Assembly (NCBI GenBank): GCA_027943335.1
Contig: BSBK01000765.1
Span: 1,580,001-1,644,000 of the forward strand
Length of the DNA: 64,000 nt
Direction of reading: 5' to 3'
From: Chamaecyparis obtusa
Lineage: Eukaryota; Streptophyta; Pinopsida; Cupressales; Cupressaceae
The translations under genes and the position numbers were made by a program. Below the pieces are notes generated by a model, which saw only the letters and a list, made by a program, of their open reading frames with translations, was not told where the DNA came from and made no database searches. Shown here in pieces: positions 34,191 through 46,701 of this stretch (positions are counted from its first letter, which is position 1; each line of letters opens with the position of its first letter).

Positions 34191-36222
34191 TACCTTATCC
34201 GAAATGCATCCCGGTATGTCATCATTGGTAATGATCTATACAAATAGAGTCTAGATGGTACACTTCTTAGGTGTTTAGAATGTGAAGAGTCTCAACGTGC
34301 ATTAGAGAAAGTCCATGATGGTATATGTGGATCACATTCCAATGGTTTAATGCTAGCTTGAAAACTTATTAGGGTTGGGTATTATTGGCTTGAAATGGAA
34401 AAAGAGGCTATCAAATATGCAAAGAACTATCAAAAGTGCCAAGTACATGGTAACTTAATTCATGCACCAGGAAGAGATCTAATTCCCTCTACTACACAAT
34501 GGCCTTTCCAACAATGGGCATTTGATCTAATAGGGTCTATACATCCACATTCTGCTAATGGGAATACCCATATCATTATAGCTACAGATTATTTCACAAA
34601 ATGGGTAGAAGGAGTCCCTTTGACTCAAGCAACCGGCAAACAAATTTCAATGTTCATCCTAAACTACATCATATGTCAGTATGGAATTCCACATTCAATA
34701 GTCATAGATAATGGTGGCCAATTCAAGAATAAGGACTTGGATTCCTTGTGCACCAAATTCAAGATTACACAACATTGGTCATCCATATACTATCCTCAAG
34801 GGAATAGAGAAGCAGAGGCATCAAACAAGAATTTATTGAAAATATTGCATTGAATGGTTAATAAAATAGGAAGAGACTGTGATGAAGGGTGCTCCCCTTA
34901 ATACCACAAACACATAACATAAACAAAGAAACAACAACAATTTGTGAGAATAGAAAATGGGCTTCTTATTATCTCCACAAATGTGGAATTATAAATTTCA
35001 GAATTACAATATGCAAAGCCACATGGGCATTTCCCTTAAAATCTTCTATAGTACAAAGCCTCAAATTATTACCCAGAACTACTCTGAACTGCTCCGAACT
35101 ACCTAAGACAACACTATAGCCTTCCTTATATAGGCAATTTTCCACCGCCTGGGAAGGTTCTAGAAATTTAGCCATAAAGGCTGACCAAACTTAGAATTAT
35201 TTTATTTTTCATTTTACTACATCATATTCAGCTCAAAACATCTTTTGAAACCCAAACAAAAATTTTGAATGAAATTTCTTTTCTGCCATTTGAGGTGGCC
35301 CAACTTTCGGAGACCATTAGTCATCACCCGTTGACCTGATTAACTATTATGACCCCATCTTGAAAAGGGCATGAAGTGCTCTAGCAAGCTTCATTCAGTT
35401 GAAGTTTCGACCTCATTTGAGGCCTCTAAAGCCTTCCAAACTAAGTTCAAAGTTTCTGTACCCTGTTGCCAATATCAAAAATTTTCAATATCTTCAAAAC
35501 TAGACTTGATCTGGCAATGAAAGTCTACTGGCAGGCTGATATGACCAAAATGAACCTCCAAGAAAGATAATAGACAATTTTGAGCTTGAACAAAAAACTT
35601 ACTAAAAATAGTAAATTTCAAAAAATAGTAGCTCTGCACAAGATAGCCCTTATTGAAAAGAAACCAAAAAATATTTTTGGGTGATGCAAGATTGCTCTTA
35701 CACCCAGGATGCTCCTACATCAAACTGGCATCTCATGATCAATCCAGCTCTCTGGGCCTACAAAATAAGTATCAGAATGCCCACTGGGGCTACACCATTT
35801 GCTTTAGTTTATGGTTCTGAAGTAGTACTACCTATTGAGGTTGAAATCCCATCACTAAAAATCAAAATGCAAGGTCTAGTAACTGATGATGACTATAGAG
35901 TGTCTAGGTTGCAAGAACTTGAACTACTAGATGAGCGCAGACAAGAAGCATATGATCATCTTATATTATATCAAAAAAGAATGTCTAGAGCCTACAACAA
36001 GAAAGTCAGACACAGAGAATTCTAGGTTAGCGATCTAGTCTTGAGAGAGAATCCTAAAAATCAATTACATCAAGAGTGCAAGGGGAAGTTTGAGCCCAAC
36101 TAGTTGGGTCCCTTTGTTATCATATCTACCTTTGACTCTGGAGCTTATCAACTATCAATGACTGAAGGAGAATAGCTCTGAGAACCAATCAACATTCTAC
36201 ATCTAAAGAAATTCTATGCCTA
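34191..36222 (+). pseudogene. Integrase of element F, interrupted by a solo LTR
   Basis: First part 34191-34879: HHCC zinc region (VHDGICGSH...CQVHG; the first Cys pair reads CQVHG, so one Cys appears lost), Asp of AFDLIG (about 34519), Asp of VIDNGG (34708 area), and Glu of REAEASN with 35 residues between the last two. Second part 35723-36222: WHLMINPALWAYKIS, ATPFALVYGSEVVLPIEVE, KFEPN-stop-LGPF and the end INILHLKKFYA with TAA. The halves are separated by the LTR at 34880-35722; removing it with one copy of the 5-bp duplication rejoins the conserved DWHL motif found uninterrupted in E. Confidence 0.85.
34880..35722 (-). repeat. Solo LTR of a B-like family in F integrase
   Basis: 843 bp, TGATG...CATCA ends. 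On the minus strand it begins TGATGTAGGAGCATCCTGGG, close to the B LTR start TGATGCAGGAGCATCTCGGG, and continues with a similar CAATCTTG..TCACC..AAAA run. Flanks GACTG (34875-34879) and AACTG (35723-35727) are a 5-bp target duplication with one change. No internal region, so a solo LTR left by LTR-LTR recombination is likely. Confidence 0.8.
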
Positions 36223-36289
36223 AGGCATTCAGTATTAAAAAATATCCTGAAAAAATCATAAAAATCAAAAAAAAGTCCTGAAAACAATG

Positions 36290-36500
36290 ATCATCCTAGT
36301 GAAAACCTAGAAAATAAGTGCCTTGATGTATCACAAAAAAATCAAAAAATGGAAAAATACAAAAAAAATTGAAAAAATGGAAAATACAAAAAAATAAAAA
36401 GTACCTTGTTGAAAACCTGGAAATAGGCGCCTTGGTAGCAAAAAAAAATCTCTACCAAGATAGTGAAAACTTGGCAAACGGGTGCCACTTGTTCAAAACA
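36290..36500 (+). repeat. GAAAAC..TGGCAA module, three copies, element F
   Basis: Copies at 36301 (GAAAACCTAGAAAATAAGTG), 36411 (GAAAACCTGGAAATAGGCG) and about 36465 (GAAAACTTGGCAAACGGGTG), each followed by CC(T/A)(T/C)(T/G). A-rich spacers. Same module as in D and E, shortly after the pol end. Confidence 0.6.
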
Positions 36501-38083
36501 CTCCATCTATCAGTGCAATCTTGGTATTTCCTAGCTTTCAATCTTCTTTAGTTTGTATATATCCTTGTTTTCAATAAAGTCAGTTTGTACACCAATCAGC
36601 AAAAGCGTCTGTATCCTATCAAAGTTTCAAACTTTGGGGCAACCAAAGTCATATCCTACAGTCCTCAGTGCCTCAGACGTGTCATATCTAGTCAGAAGTC
36701 CTTTGAAGCTACATCTAAGTCTGTCTGTCTGTCTCCTCACCAAAAAGGATTTTGCATCTACAACAACACAAAAAAACATCAACAACAAATTGAAAACAAT
36801 CTTTTCTCCACATGCTTTTGTCTCCTTGTATGCTTATTGATACGCATTGAGACTTTTGCATACTGTGTCCTTTCGAGCTCTTCGATGATGTTCTTTATAG
36901 GATTTAGAGAGTGATGACTGAGGGCATAATCTTTTCTTTGTTTTCTGCTTTGAGTGAAAATTTAATAACTTTGGAAATTCTGGATTGAATTGGTGTCCAC
37001 TATAAGTGCCTCCATCACGTATTAGATGGCCATGTGTACCTCAACCATCGATACCTGGATGCTTCAAAGAAGTTTGATCTAACTATTGTCTTTTTGAGTG
37101 AGTTCTTACTCCTACTGTGAAACATGATCTTATCCAAGGATGTGAATGATAAAGGGTCACTGCGGGTAATTCACAGCCGATTCATAATGATCTCTCGACT
37201 GCTTGGTGTGTTTGTACGCAAGGTGTATTCAGGTCATCACAACGTTTATGTTCTGATGCTTATACAAATTGCAAAATCAAAATGGACATGATATTCAGGT
37301 CATCCTAGCTTTTGTGCCTTGGTGCTTATATCTAATCTGACATTCTGACTAAAGGTCAATATTCATATGTGCATGGTTGCCTAGCTAGTGGACATTGTAT
37401 TAATCTATCCAGTTACCTAATAAAATATTCAATGATGAAAATGACCGACACATGATTAGTGACTAGGTCCTAGGTCTTAGGTTTGCATTTCATTTTGCAA
37501 GTCACTTTGCACTTTGCATGATTTCATTTATCTCACAATATGCTTCACACTTAAATGATTCTTTAAAAATGCTAAACATGACACGAAGGTTGAGTCTCAT
37601 ATGAAGGTCTCTTCGTAGCTCCGCAAGCAGTCACCATCCTGGGTTAAACATCCTTTTTGACAAAAGACCGAGTAGTTTTCTTCATCAATACCTACAAAAT
37701 ATATCATGTGTATCGCTGCATTTACATTACATATCATAAATCATTCCATTACATTCATTGCATTACATTCATGTACATCCATACAACATAAACAAATCAT
37801 ACATTTCCATAATCCATAATCAACTGCATCGCATAATCCATACATTCTACACTAATCAAAATATTTCAACATATTTACATCACATGATATGTCATCATAA
37901 ACAAAATGACAAGTACACATGAAGTCGCAACCAAAAATAATCGATCTCATATATATCATAAACTCAGAATAGTCAAGGGTGCACTACTGGCACAATGTAC
38001 AAAAGAATGAGCTCATGTGAGCTATTAGAACAGATCAATGTATATGGACAAAATGACAAAAATAATCAGAATACTAACGTAGA
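36501..38083. other. Noncoding stretch after pol of element F
   Basis: No recognised gene. Plus-strand frames at 36553-36914 lack motifs. Around 37690-37880 there are many CATTACATTCAT-type words. It separates the pol end from the antisense PMD pseudogene. Confidence 0.5.
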
Positions 38084-40078
38084 TCAGATGTCTTCCTGCT
38101 CCTCCGCATCAGGTGTTGGTGGGGCAGGTGCATCTGGTGGTGGATCGGCCCACGGTGCTCTGGCTCCCTCTGATGCAACCATGTACTGAGAGTAAGTAGG
38201 TACTCTTTGCACCACAGGAACTATCACATAATAAGTTAAAACATAGTAAGAAGCCCATGTAGTCTAATGTATGACCTCTTCCTGCAGTCATCTCACATCT
38301 ACCTCCCACTCTAAGTGCTGCCTCTCAGACTCCTTCAAGTGCACCTCTAATGTAGCACTCTGCAACCTCAAATCTCTAATCTAAAGTCTGAGCCACCTAA
38401 TGATATCCTGAGGAGTCTCCCTCAGTCCAAGATCTACATCCGCAACTAGCATATCTGTATCCTTTATTGGCTGATCAGCAGCCTCTACTCTGTGCACCTT
38501 GTGGTATTTGAGCTCAGCACCTAAATCAAAATCGGGATCGGCCTGTGTATCATCGGCACCATCCACATCATTTTGTGCACCCAGTACCTCATCAACACTA
38601 CTAACACTACCCAACTGACCACCCTCACCTCTAGTGTATCTCCTTTGAAGCACTATATGTCAACCTACTATAGAACTCGGAGGGAGAGGTGGTCTCATCT
38701 ATCCATCTCCTCTCTATGGATTAACCACTGCTCTATGCCTAGTTGGTGTAGGCTGCACAACAGGAATCTGTACCTCTCGACATCTTTGGCCTCTACCCAT
38801 GGGTGCACCTGTAACATCTACTACCTCCTCCATAGTCAAAATTAGCTTAGTAGGATCAGAAAATCTTTGTATGGGATGCTCCGCCAACCAAGCAATGAAA
38901 GAATCAGTGACCCCAGCATCGGCAACCTATGGCCTATAGTCCCAATCTCTAGGCACATATCTGGTATACTCCTAACTACAAAGAGCATAAGATAATCGGG
39001 TTGTCCATCCCAACCCAAGCTCTCAAACCATCTGTGTGTATGTGGCATAGTCATGTGGTACATCTTGTATGATCTCGTACTACCTCCACACATGTGTAAT
39101 GATAAATCACTCTATAACAATGGTAGAATGACCTATCAGTACTCAGCTCTGACAAAAGTAACTAAATTGGGCACGTGTAGTCAGCCATGCCTCCACCTGT
39201 AAGTATGGTCTCCAAATGATGAAGGTCATGTCATCAAGGACATGCCTCTAGTACTCTTTAATACCCATCTAGATCTATGTGACATAGCCAGAGTACCTGT
39301 ATATCAATGGCTCATGTGGCTGCCTACCCTCACCACATACCAATGTACATATCGGGATGTGCTCCCATGCCCAAATCTAGAACACCAGTTCACCAGAAGA
39401 AAAATATTTTCCCTCATGATACACTACCTCGTGCATCTCTAAGAACATGTGAGCAAGAAGGCACTGACCCCATCCTAACTCAGAAGGTGAAGCCATCAGA
39501 CAAGCAACCATCGGGGCCCAACCCATCAGAAGACCATTCTACTGATAGTCAGACATGATGATCCCACTGATCATCCCTGCTATGATACACTCTATTCTAT
39601 GGGTCTTCCCATATCTATGTACCAAAGCCTCCTAGGAGATAGACTAAGCTAACTGATCATCATCACCAAATAGCATCTGAAAGGCATGAAGACCAACATT
39701 ACCTAAACTACGATAATCTGGATGGGGTCCATGAAAAGGTATCTGGAGTATCCTATACACATCCTCTGGAGTCACGGTGATCTCTCCAGTAAGCAAGTGG
39801 AATGTCTATGTCTCTGAATGGAATCTCTCTATCAATGCAATTAGAAAACCATGGTTCACCCGAATCTTGGGCAAACATATTAGATACTCAAATTCTCACA
39901 TAGCTAGGTGCACTCTCAAAGGGTCAGGCAATGACACACAGAGTTTGTGGGTAGCTGGATGTGAAATCTGCACATTTACATTAGGATAGATGACCTACAC
40001 AGCACAAAAATAGGGTAACCTATCAGTAACTTGGTCAAAAATCAGGCTATAAGCACAGAAATTGAAAAGTTGAATACT
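38084..40078 (-). pseudogene. Antisense plant mobile domain (PMD) pseudogene in element F
   Basis: On the minus strand one frame of 665 codons can be read from 40078 to a terminal TGA at 38086-38084 without any frameshift, but with 22 internal stops (16 TAG, 6 TGA, no TAA by my count). The PMD hallmark (PF10536, the domain of MAIN and MAIL1 and of some transposable elements) is near 39760-39860: HGFLIALIERFHSET, stop, TFHLLTGEITVTPEDVYRIL, corresponding to the family pattern ALVERW.PETHTFHLP.GE.TVTLEDV. C-terminal PMD-like parts include MTFIIWRPYLQVEAWL and WLAEHPIQRFSDP. The tail is acidic, then possibly coiled coil (LRLQSATLEVHLKESERQ), then Pro/Ala-rich. Transcription would run against pol. 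It could be a domesticated host gene caught by the element or a regular extra frame of this lineage. Confidence 0.78.
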
Positions 40079-40662
40079 TCAGAAGGTGCATTAAATGCTA
40101 AGGAATCAACCTAAGAAATCAAAAAAATCAAAAATTTGACCTAAGGATGGGAAAAACACTCGCTGTTTACCATACGAGTTTTCAGACTGGTGTCAAAACT
40201 CGTATGAGTTTCTACAGGTTATTGCATGACATTTCATGCATACACGACTTTCTACAAGCTCTTGTATGACACTTGAGGGACCCGATGAAATGTCATTCAA
40301 TAAATGGGTCCCTCTCATACGAGTTACAGATACAACGGGGATGACTTTCTAAATGGAATTGAAAACTTGTACAAGTCCTACTAGACTGTCGTACGACTTT
40401 TTCGTGATGCAAAAATTCAAAAAGCAAAAACATATGAAAAAAATCCTTAAAATGCTACAAACATGGAAAATTTGAATTCAAAGATAGGCACAGAGGTCCA
40501 CTTACCAGGTTCTTGTACTGGGGAGGTCGCTGGTACTTTCAGCTGCACTCAAATCGATGTGAGGTGACTGGAACTGCCATATTCTCCATTTTTCTCTCAA
40601 AGGGCTCCACAAAAATCACAAAAGACAAAAGTGAATAATGATTTGAAAATGACCCTTTTTGG
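40079..40662 (-). other. Presumed 5' untranslated part of the antisense PMD unit
   Basis: Holds the palindromic cluster CATACGAGTT (40171), ACTCGTATGAGT (40198), CTCATACGAGTT (40314) and GTCGTACGAC (40388). No open frame of note. Lies between the minus-strand TATA box and the PMD frame. Confidence 0.45.
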
Positions 40663-40674
40663 CCCTTATATAGG
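40663..40674 (-). promoter_or_regulatory. Minus-strand TATA box upstream of PMD pseudogene
   Basis: On the minus strand CCTATATAAGGG, a strong plant TATA match, about 590 bp upstream of the PMD frame, outside the LTRs. Suggests that the antisense unit had its own promoter. Confidence 0.5.
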
Positions 40675-41622
40675 TTTTGACCTAAATTTTTTGAAGTGCT
40701 CTGTTTTCAATGAAAATTGCACCCCTAGCTAATTTCAATGTTCTAAACCCATTTTCAGGATCAAAATCAAAATCTGAGATTGTTTACATTGTCAAATCAT
40801 GATTTAAAATTTTCAGACCCAGGACGCCTGACTGCTTACATAATCAACCTTCTAATCATCAAAGAAATCTAGTATTCAACTTAACTGATTATCTAACATC
40901 AAACTTCATGATTTTCAACTTGGTCAACCATGGTCAACTCATGGTTAAACCTAGTCAAACTTGGTCTTATGGACCTCCGAATGATGCAGAACACATTTTC
41001 AGACGTGCGCAACCACTTCTCAAATCAATTAACATGCTTCTAAACTATTTACCACTGAATTTTCTTGTCAGATTTTGATTTTCATCCCGAAGTGGGCATG
41101 GTATTGCACATCTTTAATCAAATATGTAAGTCAATCTTTTTTTCAATGATCAAGACAACAACCACTTCTAGTTGTTGATTCATCAAAAGACCTCATCGCT
41201 TGGGGCACATCACTTGGGGCATATCAGGTTCATCAAGATCCATATCAATCTAGTATCCTAATCAATCTTGCAAATTGTATTAGCTCTTTGTAACCATCGG
41301 TTCAGTTGTGTTATTTGCTTGGTTCTTTGTAACTGAAGGGTTCAGATTTGGCATCCTTTCGATTTCATTGGACAATCAGGTCTGGAGTTAGGACAGTCAT
41401 CTCTTCATAATCATAAATTCAGAATTAGGTGTTTTGTTACTTCTTCATAATTGCTGGTTCATTGTTGATATAGTCAGCATCATCTCAATTCTTTGGTCAA
41501 CCAGGACCTGAATCAACATCTTCAAATCTATCAATGGGTTTCAGTCTCAGAATCGGTTAATCTTTCAAGATCAGTTTCTCCACCACATAACTAAGTCCAC
41601 ATCTTTATCAAAAATAGATTAA
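40675..41622. other. Noncoding stretch before 3' terminus of element F
   Basis: No gene. Contains a small hairpin, CAACAAC (41156-41162) with GTTGTTG (41171-41177), followed by two CTTGGGGCA words (about 41200 and 41215) that resemble the TGGGGCATC after the first hairpin of D and E. Confidence 0.5.
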
Positions 41623-41668
41623 TCTTTGAACCACTGCGCTTCGCACAGTAATTCAAAGAGGGGCAAAA
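41623..41668 (+). promoter_or_regulatory. Stem-loop and polypurine tract of element F
   Basis: Arms TCTTTGAA (41623-41630) and TTCAAAGA (41652-41659), loop with an inner GCG-CTT-CGC stem; the right arm merges with the polypurine tract CAAAGAGGGGCAAAA ending at 41668, directly before the LTR start TGTAATACCC. Confidence 0.65.
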
Positions 41669-42923
41669 TGTAATACCCAGAAATGGGCTATAGGTTCATT
41701 AACCTTCTACATCGACAAATTGATCGAAATCGACATCAAAGTCCTAACCAAAGGCACATCAGTTCATCAAAAACCTAATTGATTTTATCCTCATTTTTCA
41801 TTGGGGAATATTTCCTAAATATTCCTAATTTATCATAATTAACCTGATTAATGATTATTTGGCTATAAATCATATTTATCCTAAAATTTGATTAATTGAA
41901 TATTTTGAATATTTAATTAATTAAGTTTGATTTTTTCACTTAATTATTTAATTAGTTTTAATTATATTTATTCCTAGTTTATATTATTTAATTTTGATAA
42001 TAAATCAAAAATCCTATCAATAATCAGTTGAATTCTTATTTAATTGATTAAATCTAGTTGTCAATATTTAATGATATAGGTTGGAATAAAAGTTTGATTT
42101 AATAATTGACTAACCCATAAATCAGTTATTTTTAATTCAAAATCAATTAAGTTGAGAATAAATCACTTTATTTTTAAAATAATTCATATTAAACCATGCA
42201 CAATGAGAAAAGCAGTCAACTTCAAATCAATTATCAATTTCAATTTGTTAACTTTCTAAACTCAACATGCAATTGTGAGTTGAAAAAGTGAACTAAACTC
42301 TATTTTGAGTTAAAAAGTTGCTTTTGCATGATTTTGTGAGTTGATCTATTCCTGATTTCTTGTTAACTCAAAAATCAACCTGATTTTATCAAGAGTGATT
42401 TATGGCTTTTCTCAATGCATCCTCAAGCCCTAGATTTCTATAAAAATAATGCTCAGCTCCTCACAAAAGGATCCCTCGAATTTGCATACTTACTCTAGCG
42501 AATTTCCATCTAAAGAATCAAGCTTTTGCAAATAAGTGATTGTGAGATTTTTTTTATTGTTTTGATCATAGCATTCATTCATTTCATATCATAGCACATC
42601 ATTGTTAGATCAATTTTCATATCATTTCAATTCATTCTAGACTATTTTCATATAGTTTTCATCTTATTGCATACAAAATCCAAAAAAAAAAGAGATTAAT
42701 TTGCATACATATTTCAATGCTTTCAATCATTCAAATCCTTCATTTAGGTACTGCATCATCACTGATCTCGGTCTAAATCTGAGAATACCATACTCATACC
42801 TACTAGAAGGCAGTAAATCGCCTGGTTAGCTATATTGTTCTTATTTGCAGATTTCTTGATTTGTGAACCTCTAATGTTTTACTGAAGTGTTGTGTCCATA
42901 GCTAGGTACAATTTGCACACACA
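41669..42923 (+). repeat. 3' LTR of element F
   Basis: About 1255 bp, starts TGTAATACCCAG; the first 358 bp match 25481-25847. TATA box CTATAAAAAT at 42438-42447. The end is placed at GCACACACA by the CA rule and the nearby AGTAAC match to the left flank; uncertain by a few bases. Confidence 0.7.
42438..42447 (+). promoter_or_regulatory. TATA box in F 3' LTR
   Basis: CTATAAAAAT about 770 bp into the LTR, followed by a GCTCAGCTCCTCAC stretch suited to a transcription start. The 5' LTR lacks this part through truncation. Confidence 0.45.
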
Positions 42924-42930
42924 TAGTAAC

Positions 42931-45467
42931 CATCTAAATGAGCATGATCTCAAAAACATAAGATTTCATAGCCTTACCCAAGTCTCTTTAATCTATGTAA
43001 GCATCAACTAACCATTTCATGTCAACTTCAAATGCAACCCTGCAAAATTATGAAGCTCTAATAAAATGACTAAAACTCAAAACCAAAGATAACTAACAAG
43101 ACCATTGTAAAATTTCCAACTATAGAAACATAAAACATATCATAAAATCATGGTCAATCATCTCCTTAAAGGGATATCATATACTCCAAAGAAAATACCA
43201 TAATTTCAAGAGAACCTACATCATGCCAAAAATCTAATCCAAAATCAAGAATACATCATATGACATAATACAAACCATTCTCTAAACCAAAAAAAATATT
43301 TCCAAACATAAGATAACCATCTCTTGTCAATGAAACCTAAGATGTCAAAGAAACCTCATTGCATGTCCTTCCACAACATCAAAAAATATTGAAGAATACC
43401 ATGCATCATCCTATGATGAATCCAACATCACTACCACTAGAACCCATTGAAATATGATATGGAGCTATCCAAGCATTTTGATAACAATCTCCTAACTAAA
43501 GATCCTCCATGGCCCCAAGGCAATTAAAGAAACTCAACACTAAGATCCCCCAAAGACAAGAGTCAAACCATGATCTCCAAGACAAGAAGATATAATGTCG
43601 CACATCCTTTTCCAATAATACCCAAGATGTCAAACTCTCAATGCAACATAAAGGTATAATCCAAGACTTCACATAGCACCAACAACCATTTCAAAAGACT
43701 GACTATTTTATAATCAAATATTGTCCATGGCTCACTATACAATATAACATCAACAACTTAGAACCAAAATCTTATATAAAAAAAAGAAGATAGAACATAA
43801 AATGTAACTGCATAAATCTCCAACTAAAAGTGGTACCAAGTTATACATGGCAGCATAACCAATATCATTTTCAAAACTCCATTGAATGTAAATAAATCTT
43901 ATCATGCACCATTATCTACTTCTAAGATTCAAATGAATAACTCTATTTGATACTCCAAAAAGTTATTTTCTCATTGCAATCAACATAACAATGTAATAAT
44001 GGTGATTGATAAGAAGGCCCTAGCAAACAAAATTCATATAACATGTAAAATAATAATAATCAAGCATAGCATGTGTATTTACAAGACCTAAACACCAGTA
44101 TCATTACTAGCTATTATTTTCCAAACAAACCAATATAGTCCAGTGACCATAGATTAATAAGAACCATCTAAGAAGCCAAGCAAACTTGTAATTATCTTCA
44201 TCCAGAAAACTATGCATATAGTCTTAAAATAAATTTTGTAAACATGAAAAACCTACAAAATCATCTTTGTAAATATACAATCCACTTCAACATCAAATAT
44301 TTCATTTGAACAATGGAATAAAGATGAATCTACAAGCTCGCCACTTTTTAAAACATGAAAAACTCTATCAATTTTTTGAAGAACATTTTGATCATAAAAT
44401 AGCCAACTCCAAAACTACATGCAACCAATGTCTAATCATTTGGTGCTTTCATAAAATAGAGGGGTGAAACCACTAACGCAACTTAAGAATTCCATAGTTT
44501 AGTTCAAATAGTAGGTGCTTTCACATGTGACTACAAAGATGAAAAAAAATCACACCCTTTCACTAAAAATGACCACATGGAAAAGGAAGATAACCACCAT
44601 AGAAGATGAGAGTAACATAATACCAAACCAGAGCTCCAAATCACTACTATGTAAGAAGTAAATCTATGACCAACTCCATGGAAGGCCAATAAAAAATCTA
44701 CTTTGAGGAGCTTCCTAGAAAGATTAAAACCACTAGAATGTGCCTCATAGATTATTTTGTGTGCATTATGCAATGTTGTTTAGGCTTCCTCTAATTTGAG
44801 ACATCATAAGAGAGTTCAATCAAATTTCTTTAAATAAAGGGTATTAATGAGGATAGTGTAGCAAGATAAGAAATGAATGAGTGGTTTGCATTGGTTATTT
44901 ACAAGGTTGGGTGCAACGGTGGTATAATCGAGGTAAACATATATGTTTTGATATCATCGGGGATTAGGACCAACAATGTTACATACCATTTCAAATTCAG
45001 GAACATCATATGATAGAACAAAGAGATGTTGAACAAGAAACTCACACCTATGGCTATTCTCAAGATCACTATCAAGGAGCCCATAATTGTCATGGAATCT
45101 AAAGCTTTATTAATTTCTCAGGGGATTTTCTCAAATTGGATGTTAGCAAAATGAAGATTAAGATTTACAACCATTTATTTGTAGAGGAGCAATTTGTCTC
45201 CTTTATTCATCATTCACTTGGCTAATAATCAATTGGGAATCACCATAACTTGCATGGTAAAAAATTTATACATGGTGGCAATAAAAAGTATTGTATTGAG
45301 AGCCTCAATTCAACTATGTTTTTGGTACACCGATAGGCAAGTTTATAGGATTTGGGTTGTTGAACACACAACAAGACTGAGAAGGGGGGTGAAAAAGTCT
45401 AGACCATAATTGTAACATTATTTTAGATCTTGATATATGGAAACCACCATGAGAATTTTACTTTAAT
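42931..45467. other. Unassigned DNA between F and E
   Basis: A-rich on the plus strand, no LTR pair and no protein motif seen. Near 45376-45395 AGACTGAGAAGGGGGGTGAA, and on the far side of E (61130-61165) TGGAAAATCC and AGGAAAAACCAC, look like two parts of one common plant repeat (from memory), into which E inserted. Confidence 0.4.
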
Positions 45468-45472
45468 AAAAT

Positions 45473-46701
45473 TGTGATCAGTGCAAAGTTGACCTATTTA
45501 GAATAGGTGTAGACATTCAAACATTAGTTAAAATGAATCTAACAGCATATTCCTAAGCATTAAACAAAAAATATTTGCAAAGACACTCAGATAGAACTGA
45601 AATGGGAGCACCCTATCACCGTTTGATTTTTCCTCACTTTAGAGATGTGGGTGTGCTCTTGAATCACTTGGAGAAATTCCCTAATGATTATTAGGAGATA
45701 TTAGGATTGTTTAGTGACCATAATTACCCCATAATGGCACAAAATCAGGTATAGAACAGTCATTTTTCCCCTAAGGCCTTAAGGATCCTAAAGGCTCAAT
45801 AATGAAAGTTAAGCTACTTATGAGTAATCCATGATTGTTTTTAGACCAAATGAGATGTAGTATGATTTAAAACTGATTAAGAAAATCTTGAGAGAACTAG
45901 GTTCAATCCATTAAACTTAATCTAAGATGTGTTAGAAAGCATGGAAAATGAGTTAATCTAGCATATAATGAAGAAAGCTTAGGATCTAGGGTTATTCTAG
46001 CATTATAACACTACTTAATATGAGAGATGTGAATTGATGATTTTCTCTAAGAAGTCAGGGTATTTATAGGATTTTTGGAAGGGCTTAGGTTAGGAAGATA
46101 AGTTAAGGTTAGAGGTAAGGTTTGGGGTAAGGTAAGGTTGATCTTGAGTTAGGGTTGCTCACACATGTGTGAGCAACACTAGGGAAGTGTGCAAGGGGGA
46201 AAAGAGTGGAAGAAGAGACATGGGCCTCTTTATGAGGTTGTAAGAGGCCTTAAAGAGTGTGTAAGAGGCTTTAATGAGTGTGTAAGGCTCATTAAGGGAA
46301 GGGTTTGACCAAAAGTCAATGAGACTTGGATTAGGCTAAGAAATGTAGGAAACATCTCCTAAATTGGTTTAGGGAAGGTTTAAGGAAGTTTAGGAAAGAT
46401 TGGAAGGTTTTAGGAAAAGCTAGAAGATTCTTGGGTTTTGAGGCTTTAGATAAATATAAAATTTATTTAGGGAATGTGACATCATTTATTAAATATTGAT
46501 TTAATAAAGAGAGGAAAATCACTTAAAATTGATTTAAATGCTTTGGGGATGGATTCTTTAATTAAATGTGTCTAATTAAAATAGGAGGATTTAATGGCAT
46601 AAAAATAAATTAATTAATTAATTAATAAATGATGATGTCATCAGGGGTTTTCAGAAAAATAAAAATACTTTTATTTTCTAAAGTATTTTTATGTGTCTAC
46701 A
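45473..46701 (-). repeat. 3' LTR of element E
   Basis: 1229 bp, colinear with 59837-61086. It contains an (ATTA)n run at about 46610-46628 and a TATA box at 46061-46070. Confidence 0.9.
46061..46070 (-). promoter_or_regulatory. TATA box in E 3' LTR
   Basis: CCTATAAATA on the minus strand; the same box is at 60426-60435 in the 5' LTR, where it would drive the element. Confidence 0.5.

Larger units (their letters stand above)
25481..42923 (+). mobile_element. Element F: Tat-like gypsy element with antisense PMD pseudogene
   Basis: Truncated 5' LTR (25481-25847), leader, gag to integrase on the plus strand, a minus-strand PMD pseudogene, polypurine tract and a full 3' LTR. A 6-bp match AGTAAC lies at 25475-25480 and 42925-42930, consistent with a target duplication shifted by one base from a CA end. 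Order PR-RT-RNH-aRNH-INT with extra open frame after pol. The integrase is split by a solo LTR. Many stops make it dead. Confidence 0.82.
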
